A stretch of DNA of 18,586 bases, from positions 1 to 18,586 of the forward strand of contig JBGTKH010000138.1 in the NCBI GenBank assembly GCA_041744735.1. Direction: 5' to 3'. Origin of the DNA: JBGTKH01 sp041744735. Its GTDB lineage: Bacteria > Planctomycetota > Planctomycetia > Pirellulales > Pirellulaceae. Under the pieces are notes generated by a model. It worked only from the letters and a program-made list of their open reading frames with translations. It was not told where the DNA came from and did no database searches. Shown here in pieces: positions 1-6,086 of this stretch; positions within the stretch are counted from its first letter, which is position 1; every line of letters starts with the position of its first letter. The translations under genes and the position numbers were made by a program.

Positions 1-54
1 GTCGGCGGCGGGCGAGTTGTCGGCGGGGCTGGTGGAGGTTAGGATCTTGTTCAC
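1..54 (-). CDS. Possible 5' end of a divergent gene running off the left edge
   Basis: An open minus-strand frame starts at a GTG at 52-54 and runs without a stop to the window edge, giving 18 residues that begin (M)NKILTSTSP and contain ADNSPAAD. The short 'PAAD' stretch near the N terminus is reminiscent of planctomycete ECF sigma factors, where a similar sequence precedes the conserved LLPLVYDELR region, but that region would lie outside the window. The gene would be divergent from the ABM gene at 115. No clear Shine-Dalgarno sequence is visible. With only 18 codons this is a suggestion; the frame could equally be open by chance. Confidence 0.2.
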   Translation of the reverse strand, partial: MNKILTSTSPADNSPAAD

Positions 55-114
55 GTCGGGACGGGGCGATCCTGGCGACACTCGCGTTTCCACACTTTCA
101 GCAGGGATTCTCGC

Positions 115-399
115 ATGATTACAGTCGGCATGAACTATCACGTGATCGAAGGCAAGCAGCAGGATTTTGAAGAGAAGTTCGCGGCGGTGATCGGCGCCTT
201 GCGAGCCGCCGAGGGGCACACCAGTTCGACGTTGTGGAAGGATGTCAGCGACAGTGCGTCGTATCTGATCACCAGCGAATGGTCCGACGAAGCCGCCTTT
301 CAAACCTTCATCCGCAGCGACGCCTTCCGCGCCGTCACGACCTGGGGCAAGGAACAAATCCTCTCCGGCCGCCCGCAGCACAAGGTCTACAAGCACTAA
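115..399 (+). CDS. ABM-fold (antibiotic biosynthesis monooxygenase family) protein
   Basis: This 94-residue protein has the size and pattern of a single dimeric alpha+beta barrel ABM domain. It begins with a beta strand (MITVGMNYHV), continues with a helix (KQQDFEEKFAAVIGALRAAEGH), then TLWKDVSD and YLITSEWSDEAAFQTFIRS, which matches the usual 'strand, helix, strand, helix with W and F' layout. Known family members act as small cofactor-free monooxygenases or as heme-related or stress proteins; a substrate cannot be read here. There is no signal peptide, so it should be cytoplasmic. An AGGGA purine stretch precedes the ATG by about 8 bases. The gene stands alone and converges on the hydrolase at 586-1731, with a strong inverted repeat between them. 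The fold is fairly sure and the function is not. Confidence 0.75.
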   Translation: MITVGMNYHVIEGKQQDFEEKFAAVIGALRAAEGHTSSTLWKDVSDSASYLITSEWSDEAAFQTFIRSDAFRAVTTWGKEQILSGRPQHKVYKH

Positions 400-436
400 G
401 CCAAATCCGGACGCGAACAGATTCGTTACGGACTCC

Positions 437-497
437 TGTAGCTTGACTCTCCGAGTCGAGCATCTTTAAACCGCTCGACTCAGAGAGTCAAGCTACA
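437..497. repeat. Long inverted repeat between convergent genes, possible bidirectional terminator
   Basis: Arms 437-461 and 473-497 are 25 bases each and pair with a single mismatch around an 11-base loop. The outer ends are TGTAGC and GCTACA, and the inner word is built on TTGACTC and GAGTCGAGC. It lies between the 3' ends of two convergent genes, where it could end transcription from both sides. No U-tract follows either arm, so a classical Rho-independent terminator is not shown. It belongs with the other GTAG...CTAC-bordered palindromes of this window. Confidence 0.85.
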
Positions 498-585
498 GAC
501 AGCAAGCGGTTCCCGGGGTCGCGTTCCTGTTCGTTGTCCCGCCCCACCGCGGATGACGACGTGCGGTAAGTGTTAGACAGCGTCA

Positions 586-1731
586 TCATCGCAACACCGC
601 GTCGAATAATTCGTACGCGGTTTGGCGCATCCCAGGCGGGAAATCGTGATCGCAGTCGGGGTGTTCGATGCGCAGTCGCGTGGGGTGGTCATAGAGTTTG
701 TAAATGGGTCTGGCGGCGGCGGCGATGCGGTCGACGCTGTCGGCGCGGAAGTTGGAGTCCTTCAACGGCGCGACGATCAGCACGTGGCGCGGGGCCAGTG
801 CGCCGATTAGTTCGTGGAAATCGAAGGGGATGTCCTGCAAGCGGCTGCGATAATCGGACAGGCGCGGCATGTAGCGGGTTTGCGTCCAGCCTTTCTCGGG
901 CAGCCAGACTTTCTCGTCGCCGTTGTAATAGTCCAGGAACGAATCGAGTCCGCAGCTTGAAACGACAACTTGGATGCGATCGTCGAAGACGCTGGTGTAC
1001 ACCGCGTTGTGTCCGCCGAGCGAATGGCCGATCGCTCCGAATGCATTCGGCCGCACGAACGGCAACGACTCGAGCAAATCGAGCCCGCGCATGTTGTCCC
1101 ACACGGCCTTGAGCGTGCCGCTCTCCCACCCCAGCGACTTGATGTCCGGTTGATACTTGGCCAGCAGCGGATAGCTGGGAGACAACGTCACGTAACCGCG
1201 CTCCGCCAACTCGCTGGCATATTGGCGATTCGGCCGTCCGCCCAGCCCGACCACGACGCCGTGCCCCACGACGTTGTCGGTGCCGTGCAGGCAGAGAATT
1301 GCGGGCACTCGCGCGCCGTCGCTTTCCAGCACCGCTGTGGGAATGCACAGATACGCCGGCACGCGCGAGTCCGGTTCCGATGCGTACGTAATCAGCCGAC
1401 GAACGTAATTGCCGCAATCGACTTCTTCCTCGACTTTCATATCGAGCGGACAACGTTTCTCTGTGCCCGGCAGATTCCCCATCACGGCCTGCATCCCGCG
1501 GCAAATATCATCTCGCCGCCGGAGCCAATCGTCGATGGTCTTCACGGGCACGTGCTGGTGATTCTCACCGCGATACACGAGCAAATTGTCACGCGGCAGA
1601 CGTGGAGTCGGTGCGGCCGTATCTGGACTTGCGGCGACTGAAGCGTTCTCGTTGCCGAAAGTCGATGGCGCCGTCACCTCGAACAATATCACGAATACGC
1701 ACGGGATTACAAAGCGATTTAGTTGGCTCAT
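586..1731 (-). CDS. Secreted alpha/beta hydrolase (esterase / dienelactone-hydrolase-like)
   Basis: The 381-residue protein starts with a hydrophobic segment (residues 5-20, FVIPCVFVILFEV) followed by a small-residue region typical of a signal peptide, so it is probably exported. The alpha/beta hydrolase core shows an oxyanion-type strand end CLHG (147-150), the nucleophile elbow GHSLGG (235-240, Ser237), an acid candidate Asp325 in PLKDSNF, and the catalytic histidine candidate His362 in CDHDFP. The spacing fits the acetyl-xylan-esterase/Abhydrolase_7 type of secreted esterase common in planctomycetes. The substrate is unknown; an ester on a carbohydrate is a reasonable guess. Its start codon lies 62 bases after the stop of the thioredoxin-like gene on the same strand, so the two probably form one transcript. 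The catalytic family is confident; the exact reaction is not. Confidence 0.85.
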   Translation of the reverse strand: MSQLNRFVIPCVFVILFEVTAPSTFGNENASVAASPDTAAPTPRLPRDNLLVYRGENHQHVPVKTIDDWLRRRDDICRGMQAVMGNLPGTEKRCPLDMKVEEEVDCGNYVRRLITYASEPDSRVPAYLCIPTAVLESDGARVPAILCLHGTDNVVGHGVVVGLGGRPNRQYASELAERGYVTLSPSYPLLAKYQPDIKSLGWESGTLKAVWDNMRGLDLLESLPFVRPNAFGAIGHSLGGHNAVYTSVFDDRIQVVVSSCGLDSFLDYYNGDEKVWLPEKGWTQTRYMPRLSDYRSRLQDIPFDFHELIGALAPRHVLIVAPLKDSNFRADSVDRIAAAARPIYKLYDHPTRLRIEHPDCDHDFPPGMRQTAYELFDAVLR

Positions 1732-1793
1732 CCCTCATTCACCTGCGCTGTCGCAAAGCAATGTATTCGGATACTCGGATCACCTCCGGATGA

Positions 1794-2909
1794 TCAACGA
1801 ATGTACGACGGCAGCCAGCCTTTCGTGCCTTGCGGTGGCACTCGGTCGGCTTCGTCTTCACCTGTCGCCAGCGTAAACGCAACAGCCAGCGGAAATCTTC
1901 CTTTGGGTGCACCGCGCGTGTACGTCCCGTCGCCCCAAAACATTCCTTTCGCGACCAGGTCCAGCCGCACGACGCGGCCGTTGTTTGTCTCGACAAACCC
2001 AAACAGATCGGCGTGATAGCCGCGATCGCCGGATTTGGTTTCAAGCTGCACAGTGCCGGTCAACTTGCCGCCGTCGAGTTTCAGATCGAGCTTGCGAATG
2101 TCGGCGGCGTCCCACAGCGGCGGCTCGCCGCGCGTGTTGTCGATCAGGTGGAACTGAGCGATGCGGCGCTTCAGACTGTCGAGCAACTCGCCACGCACCA
2201 GCGCCTCGTGTTCGTCCTTGCGAATCCACAGGTTGTCGCGAGCCAGAGCCGACTGAAAAATCTGCTGCCACTGATCATCCGCTTCTTCATAACCGCCTAG
2301 CACCTTCGCCGTCACACGCACGACCAATCCTCCCTGCGGCGGCGTGCGAGCGAAACGCGGGTCCGCCGCGCCCGGCTCAATTGGCGTCACCGAAACCTGC
2401 TGGATATCCTTCAGTGACTGCTCGAGCAACCGCCGAATCCGCTCCGGCCCGCGATTGTTGTTGAACGCCAGCAGTTTGCCTTCGGCCGTGGCGATGTACA
2501 GGCCCTGAGTCGTACCGTTCACATTCTTCCGCGGTCCCTGAGAGGCAATCCGGCGGTAGAAATCCCCCTCGGCGTCTTTCTGTTGGCGTTGGTAAAACTG
2601 GTCGATGGCCACCGGCACGAATTTGGTTTGCAGCAAGCTGACGATTGTCGGATCGGCGAAGGTCGACGCACGGTCGAGCACGCCGTTGTTTCACGTGCAG
2701 CCCAACGGATGGCCGTCCATCGCCCAGATGAAAATCGGCTTCCGCTCCCGTGCGGCCGCCGCCTGGGCCTCGACCAGCGACACCTTCCACGGGATCGTCC
2801 GCCACGCTTCATCCTCGGCCGGCTGAAGCTGCGCGTGCAGCGTCTCAAACTCGTCAACCGTCAATCCGCTCGGGATCAGCATCATCAGCGACCACAATGA
2901 AAGCGTCAT
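1794..2909 (-). CDS. Thioredoxin-like protein with in-frame UGA, putative selenoprotein
   Basis: Read with UGA as an amino acid, this frame gives 371 residues. It begins at ATG 2907-2909, with AAGGAA about 7 bases upstream and a short hydrophobic N terminus (MTLSLWSLMMLIPSG) that may be a signal peptide. Residues 58-64 (KPIFIWA) and 83-110 (STFADPTIVSLLQTKFVPVAID, given here in part) are the strand, helix, strand of a thioredoxin fold. Between them lies GHPLGC-T-UGA-NNG: Cys71, Thr72 and the UGA at codon 73 (bases 2691-2693), where a redox-active residue is expected. Both sides of the UGA keep the same frame and ordinary protein composition, and a hairpin follows (2654-2685). The C-terminal half (about 200-371) is not recognised. 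A conventional annotation would call only the part after the UGA, from a GTG at 2679-2681. The alternatives are a nonsense mutation or a sequencing error. Transcribed ahead of the hydrolase. Confidence 0.7.
2654..2685 (-). promoter_or_regulatory. SECIS-like hairpin directly after the in-frame UGA
   Basis: Read on the minus strand, five bases after the UGA (AACAA) begin a lower stem CGGCG (2685-2681) pairing with CGCCG (2658-2654), an internal loop UGC/CCUU, an upper stem UCGAC (2677-2673) with GUCGA (2667-2663), and an apical loop CGUGC (2672-2668). The apical loop starts 18 bases after the UGA and contains GU near its 5' side. This agrees with what is known of bacterial SECIS elements, in which SelB binds a short hairpin inside the coding region with a G/U-bearing loop roughly 16-37 bases after the UGA. 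GC-rich coding DNA can form such hairpins by chance. Confidence 0.5.
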
Positions 2910-3019
2910 GGGAATTTCCTTCTCTCAATTCCGGGCAGCAAGTAATCGACAAACGGCGCACGTATGATACCACGTTGCCAGTACGCATTGGAATCTTTTT
3001 CTTACGTGCGACCGTGACC

Positions 3020-3138
3020 GGGTGGCTGGGGCGGAGGCTCTGCGACGCCCCAGCGTGCGATTTGAAGCCGCAGCATCCGGCATGGTCAAGCTGCACTGAC
3101 GCCGCCGCTGGGGCTTCGACGCTCAGCCCCAGCCACCC
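3020..3138. repeat. 119-bp nested palindromic element with four copies of one 8-mer
   Basis: The ends 3020-3032 (GGGTGGCTGGGGC) and 3126-3138 (GCCCCAGCCACCC) are perfect 13-bp inverted repeats. The 8-mer GCTGGGGC recurs inside as 3025-3032 and 3107-3114, and its complement GCCCCAGC as 3047-3054 and 3126-3133. The element can therefore fold as two small hairpins or as one long stem. The interior (3056-3105) shows no coding frame. It lies between the putative selenoprotein start and the DUF1569 remnant and may be a small non-autonomous mobile or REP-like element. Confidence 0.75.
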
Positions 3139-3144
3139 CCGCCG

Positions 3145-3462
3145 CTAATATTGCAGGAAACTCAAATGAAGTTCCGCATGGCGAAGGTTCAGTTGAATCC
3201 GGTCAGCGTGGGACAGCGGGCCGAACACGGGACTGTCGTATGGTGCGGGTTCGTTGCTTGCCAGTCGCGCGAGCGCGGCCCGCAGTCGCTCGGCCCCTTC
3301 GTCGGTTTCCAGCGGCCCGGTTGCGAACGTCCCGTGCTCAACGCGCGGAATGCGCACGCCGGCCGGCATGCCGTGCTTCAAATACTTCTTCAATTGCCAT
3401 GTCAAAACCTTCTGAGCTAAGTCCAGCGTACATGGCTCGCGGCCGATTGAAAACCACCACAA
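3145..3462 (-). pseudogene. 5'-truncated DUF1569 (DinB-like) protein remnant
   Basis: The C-terminal part matches the DUF1569 pattern well: HGMPAGVRIP, then a GPLETDEGAERLRAALARLAS helix given here in part, then the hallmark PVFGPLSHADRIQLNLRHAELHLSFL, also abridged. DUF1569 proteins belong to the DinB-like four-helix-bundle superfamily and are normally about 150 residues, with an N-terminal helix ending near 'HLA..iDGyP'. Here only 105 residues are open from a weak TTG start, and the first fifteen or so (WWFSIGREPCT) do not resemble the family. The frame further upstream (to about 3530) is open but unlike DUF1569 and lacks a good start. I read this as a remnant whose 5' part was replaced near 3425. 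It could also be a real short gene. Confidence 0.5.
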
Positions 3463-3638
3463 ACAAGGCGTGCGACGCTCAAGGGTTGCTGTCCGATTCC
3501 GTCGCTGGTAAAACGAACTTCCAGGGAAATGGTCAGTAGTGGGATGTCACCGCGCGGCGGGATGGATTACATAATTGAAGGTTGACACATCGATTCTCTC
3601 CGATTCGCATCTTCGTTCTCTTGAAAGGGAGGGACCCA

Positions 3639-4103
3639 ATGCAAACGACCAAGCAGTTCTCCGTGCAGTTAGTCAACAAACCGGGCCGGTTGTCGGCCGT
3701 GCTCGCGGCTCTGAATAAGGATAAAGTCGGCACGCGAGCGTTCTGCGTGATGGATAGCGGCGCGCGGGCCACGTTGCGGTTTATACCCAGCGACCCACAG
3801 CGAGCCGCCAAAGCGCTGGAGGCAGCCAGCATCTCGTTTGACGTTGCCGATGTGCTGTTGGTCGAAGCGCTTAGTCAGTCGGGCGGTTTGCCGAAGATTT
3901 GCCAGCGGCTGGCCGAGGAGCATCTGAACATCGATTACTGCTACGGGTCATTGAACGCGCCGGTCGGGGCGCGCAAAGGCAATTTAGCCGTGATCAAGGT
4001 AAACGATTTGGCCAAAGCCCAGCGGGTGCTCGGCGAACCGGCCGGGGCGGCGAATGCCAAACCCAAGAAGCGCACGATCCGGCGGCCGGCGTTTACGCTT
4101 TGA
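3639..4103 (+). CDS. Tandem ACT-domain protein, probable amino-acid-sensing regulator
   Basis: The protein has 154 residues from the ATG at 3639, which I prefer over an in-frame TTG at 3582 because GGGAGGG lies about 5 bases upstream of it. The first half begins KQFSVQLVNKPGRLSAVLAALN, shortened here, the classic beta-alpha-beta start of an ACT domain with its 'N-x-P-G-x-L' ligand-loop motif. The second half (ALSQSGGLPKICQRLAEEHLNI followed by YCYGSLN, abridged) repeats the same pattern with a weaker loop. ACT domains bind amino acids; stand-alone two-ACT proteins are thought to sense or regulate, and no catalytic domain is present. The tail KPKKRTIRR is basic. A perfect TTGACA at 3582-3587 may be the -35 box, but no good -10 follows. 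Monocistronic by spacing. Confidence 0.8.
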   Translation: MQTTKQFSVQLVNKPGRLSAVLAALNKDKVGTRAFCVMDSGARATLRFIPSDPQRAAKALEAASISFDVADVLLVEALSQSGGLPKICQRLAEEHLNIDYCYGSLNAPVGARKGNLAVIKVNDLAKAQRVLGEPAGAANAKPKKRTIRRPAFTL

Positions 4104-4124
4104 AACAGCGAAGTCGCCCCCGTA

Positions 4125-4145
4125 GGACGGATTGCCAATCCGTCC
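4125..4145. repeat. Small perfect palindrome (GGACGGATTG word)
   Basis: GGACGGATTG at 4125-4134 pairs perfectly with CAATCCGTCC at 4136-4145 around one base, preceded by GTA so that the border reads GTAGGACGG. It lies 21 bases after the ACT gene stop. The same word family returns at 5267-5315, on the other side of the lipoprotein gene. Confidence 0.8.
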
Positions 4146-4173
4146 CACTGCACTGTCGGCCGTGCATTGCTGG

Positions 4174-4237
4174 GTAGCCGAAGTCGCCAGACTTTGGCCG
4201 GATCTCGGGAAAACCAAACTCTGGCGAGTTCGGCTAC
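4174..4237. repeat. Inverted repeat with GTAGCC...GGCTAC border
   Basis: Arms 4174-4197 and 4214-4237 are 24 bases each with 22 pairs, around a 16-base loop. The outer word is GTAGCCGAA, seen again at 5187-5195. The two mismatches sit at symmetric-looking G/C exchanges. The remaining bases up to the next gene (4238-4483) hold no gene, promoter or structure that I can recognise. Confidence 0.8.
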
Positions 4238-4483
4238 GTCCATCAGTTTACGGTTGACGGAGCACCTACCTACTCGGTACGGGTGCTTCACTCGGTCGCA
4301 ACGATGAAGATTGTTCGACCCTAGCGGAAACGGCGGCATCGGGGATTGGTGACTTTTTTGTTTTGCGAGACTTGATCTTGCATTGAACCCTCGTTTTCGC
4401 CAAACTACCGCCCCATTTTGCCGGCCGACCGCCGCACAGCCGTCGGGCCGGTCTTCTCTCCTAGATTCCGCTCGGGCAATTCG

Positions 4484-5170
4484 ATGTTTGGAAGGAAGCT
4501 ACGCCGCAGTGTTCTCGTCTGCTTGTTTGTAACCGGATTGACGTGCGCGTCGAGCGGCTGCATTGGACTTCGCCGGCCTGGACCCGCGAAGTTGCCCGTG
4601 GGCGCGATGCCGAACCCGCTGCTGCTGGCGGTGGCCGACCGCGAGTTCCTGCACAATCAAGTGGTCGACGAACTGGATAACTACTTCAAGATCGACCGCG
4701 AAGAACGCGTGAGGCAAATTGGCGGCGTGTTGACCGAAGGCCGCATCGAGACCTTTCCCACAATCGGTTCGACGTTGCTCGAACCGTGGCGCAAAGATTC
4801 GACGCCCGGCTTCGAGAAGCTGCACAGCACACTGCAATCCGTCCGCCGCCGCGCTGTCGTTCGCATCGTGCCGTCCGACGGCGGCTACTTGGTCGATCTA
4901 ACCGTGTATAAGGAGTTGGAAGATCTGCCACAGCCCGAACACGCCACGGTCGGCGGTGCCACGATTCGTCACGATAGTTCACTGGTCCGCAATGAAGAGC
5001 AACAGGGTTTGCCCACCGGCACGCTTGGCTGGATTTCGTTGGGCCGCGACGTTACGCTGGAACAACAGATGCTGGCCAACATTCTCAATCGCGTCACCAA
5101 CGTCGGCCCGCCGCAGCGACTGCCGCCGATTCAGACGGATTTGAATGTCGAAGTCAAGGAATTGAATTAG
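4484..5170 (+). CDS. Planctomycete lipoprotein of unknown function
   Basis: The frame is open from 4418, but I choose the ATG at 4484 because it places a typical lipoprotein signal at the very start: basic MFGRKLRR, the hydrophobic run SVLVCLFVTGLTC, then the SSGC lipobox-like motif with the lipidated cysteine near residue 26. The mature protein of about 200 residues carries no catalytic motif I recognise. It includes a helical stretch (LHNQVVDELDNYFKI), an IGSTLLEPWRKD turn and a C-terminal segment ending in LNVEVKELN. The pattern IVPSDGGYLVDLTVYKELEDL suggests beta strands of an envelope protein, abridged here. It is probably anchored in the outer membrane or cell envelope. It stands alone and is flanked on each side by a GTAGCC and a GGACGG palindrome. 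Real gene: confident. Function: unknown. Confidence 0.7.
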   Translation: MFGRKLRRSVLVCLFVTGLTCASSGCIGLRRPGPAKLPVGAMPNPLLLAVADREFLHNQVVDELDNYFKIDREERVRQIGGVLTEGRIETFPTIGSTLLEPWRKDSTPGFEKLHSTLQSVRRRAVVRIVPSDGGYLVDLTVYKELEDLPQPEHATVGGATIRHDSSLVRNEEQQGLPTGTLGWISLGRDVTLEQQMLANILNRVTNVGPPQRLPPIQTDLNVEVKELN

Positions 5171-5186
5171 AGGGCTCTTCAAAAGC

Positions 5187-5227
5187 GTAGCCGAAGTTGT
5201 GAAACTTCGGAATTCTCACGAATTCCG
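5187..5227. repeat. Two overlapping small hairpins after the lipoprotein gene
   Basis: CCGAAGTT (5191-5198) pairs with AACTTCGG (5203-5210), and CGGAATTC (5208-5215) pairs with GAATTCCG (5220-5227). The hairpins share bases 5208-5210, so they may compete. The leading GTAGCCGAA word is the same as at 4174. The position, 17 bases after the stop codon, would suit a transcript end. Confidence 0.7.
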
Positions 5228-5266
5228 CGACGGGGTGTTAGTATTTGAAATGCCCTCTCGTGACAA

Positions 5267-5340
5267 GTAGGACGGAATGCCATTCCGTCCGAGACGGATT
5301 GGCAATCCGTCCTACCAGGAGGCAATCGGTCCTACCAGGA
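5267..5340. repeat. Composite palindrome plus 20-bp tandem repeat
   Basis: GGACGGAATG (5270-5279) pairs with CATTCCGTCC (5281-5290); GACGGATTG (5293-5301) pairs with CAATCCGTC (5303-5311); and the outer GTAGGACGGA (5267-5276) pairs with TCCGTCCTAC (5306-5315). It is followed by a direct repeat of 20 bases, 5301-5320 and 5321-5340, differing at one position. The AGGAG at the end of the last unit (5337-5341) lies about 7 bases before the GTG of the next gene and may be its ribosome binding site. Confidence 0.8.
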
Positions 5341-5348
5341 GCACCGCG

Positions 5349-5579
5349 GTGAAAGGTCCTTACGAACGGCTGAAGTACGATCTGCGGCGCGTGTGGGAAT
5401 GCCCGGTGTGTCATCATCGCGAGCGTGCCGGTGGCGAAGTGACGTCCATGATCTGCCGTTGTCAGGCGAGTGAAGATCCCGCCAAGCAGGTCTGTATGAA
5501 GCTGATCGAAAACGGCACGCAGCGAACAACCGCGGCCGTTACCGGCAACAACTCGACGCCGAACAACACCGCGTCATGA
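5349..5579 (+). CDS. Small zinc-ribbon-like protein
   Basis: I choose the GTG at 5349, preceded by AGGAG, giving 76 residues that start (M)KGPYERLKYD. The upstream part of the open frame merely translates the palindromic repeat. The sequence VWECPVCHHRER and then MICRCQ supply a CxxC and a CxC spaced about 17 residues apart, a plausible four-cysteine zinc knuckle. Short proteins with this start and cysteine pattern are, as far as I recall, common and uncharacterised in planctomycetes. There is no signal peptide. The Thr/Asn-rich tail (TTAAVTGNNSTPNN) looks unstructured. Its last 41 bases overlap the end of the convergent gene at 5539-5949. Binding of DNA, RNA or a protein partner is possible but not shown. 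Confidence 0.6.
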   Translation: MKGPYERLKYDLRRVWECPVCHHRERAGGEVTSMICRCQASEDPAKQVCMKLIENGTQRTTAAVTGNNSTPNNTAS

Positions 5580-5949
5580 CGAACCGTCCCCAGTCCTTGC
5601 ATGACGTGTAAGTGGCGTTGAATTCGCAACTCGTTGCCGTGGCATCGTAGTAGAACGTCCCCACCAGCCGGCCCAGATACGAACTGCCTTGCAGCCTCAC
5701 CACGTCGCCGTCTTCGACCACGTTCAGCACGACCGAGTAGCGGAACGGAAACACCTTCCAGAACCGTCCGCGGAAATCGACGCGGTAACTGGATTCGTCC
5801 AACTTGCAAAACGTCGCCTTCATCGGCCCGTGATGCCCGCTCTTGCAGCTTTCCCAAGTCCCGGCCCAGCAACCCGACAAATCGGCGGCGCGGCTCTCAC
5901 CATAGATCCCGGTGCCAGAAAACATCAGTGCGAACAGAAACAAGAGCAC
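5539..5949 (-). CDS. Small secreted protein of unknown function
   Basis: The 136-residue protein starts at a GTG (5947-5949); a stop just upstream excludes a longer version. The N terminus LLFLFALMFSGTGIYG is a signal peptide. The mature part opens with DLSGCWAGTWESCKSGHHGP and continues with beta-rich alternating segments (YRVDFRGRFWKVFPFRYSV, VVRLQGSSYLG, LVGTFYYDATATS), which suggests a compact beta-barrel or lipocalin-like fold with conserved cysteines. I recall similar proteins only from planctomycetes and know no function. The natural end is probably near GRFVMTR; the last ten residues (CCSASSCCR region) lie in the antisense overlap with the zinc-ribbon gene and look like an extension after loss of an earlier stop. 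Confidence 0.6.
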   Translation of the reverse strand: MLLFLFALMFSGTGIYGESRAADLSGCWAGTWESCKSGHHGPMKATFCKLDESSYRVDFRGRFWKVFPFRYSVVLNVVEDGDVVRLQGSSYLGRLVGTFYYDATATSCEFNATYTSCKDWGRFVMTRCCSASSCCR

Positions 5950-6086
5950 CGTCCGCGACCATTAAGACAAGCAATTCCGCCCGAGACGTCGAACTGACGC
6001 ACGCGGCTCAATTTCCAATTGTAATTCGAGCCAATTGCTTCGCAACCAAACTTGGGTTGAGTGGGGTTGAGCGCATTCCTTTGACG

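Noticed and set aside
437..497. CRISPR repeat or attachment site
   Set aside because: There is only one palindrome with no regularly spaced copies or spacers, no cas genes, and no integrase nearby.
570..1641. Long open frames on + (570-1112, 970-1641) and a second minus frame (689-1504)
   Set aside because: They lie opposite or within the hydrolase gene, whose own frame has a signal peptide and full catalytic triad; their products are Arg/Ala-rich with no domain pattern.
1794..2681. Separate 295-residue protein starting at a GTG after the UGA
   Set aside because: The start would fall in the middle of the thioredoxin fold and has no ribosome binding site; the upstream frame continues the same domain, so one readthrough protein is the better reading.
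1830..2805. Open frames on both strands over the thioredoxin-like gene (1830-2300, 1907-2464, 2377-2805)
   Set aside because: They are shadows of the real minus-strand frame in GC-rich DNA and show no motifs or good starts.
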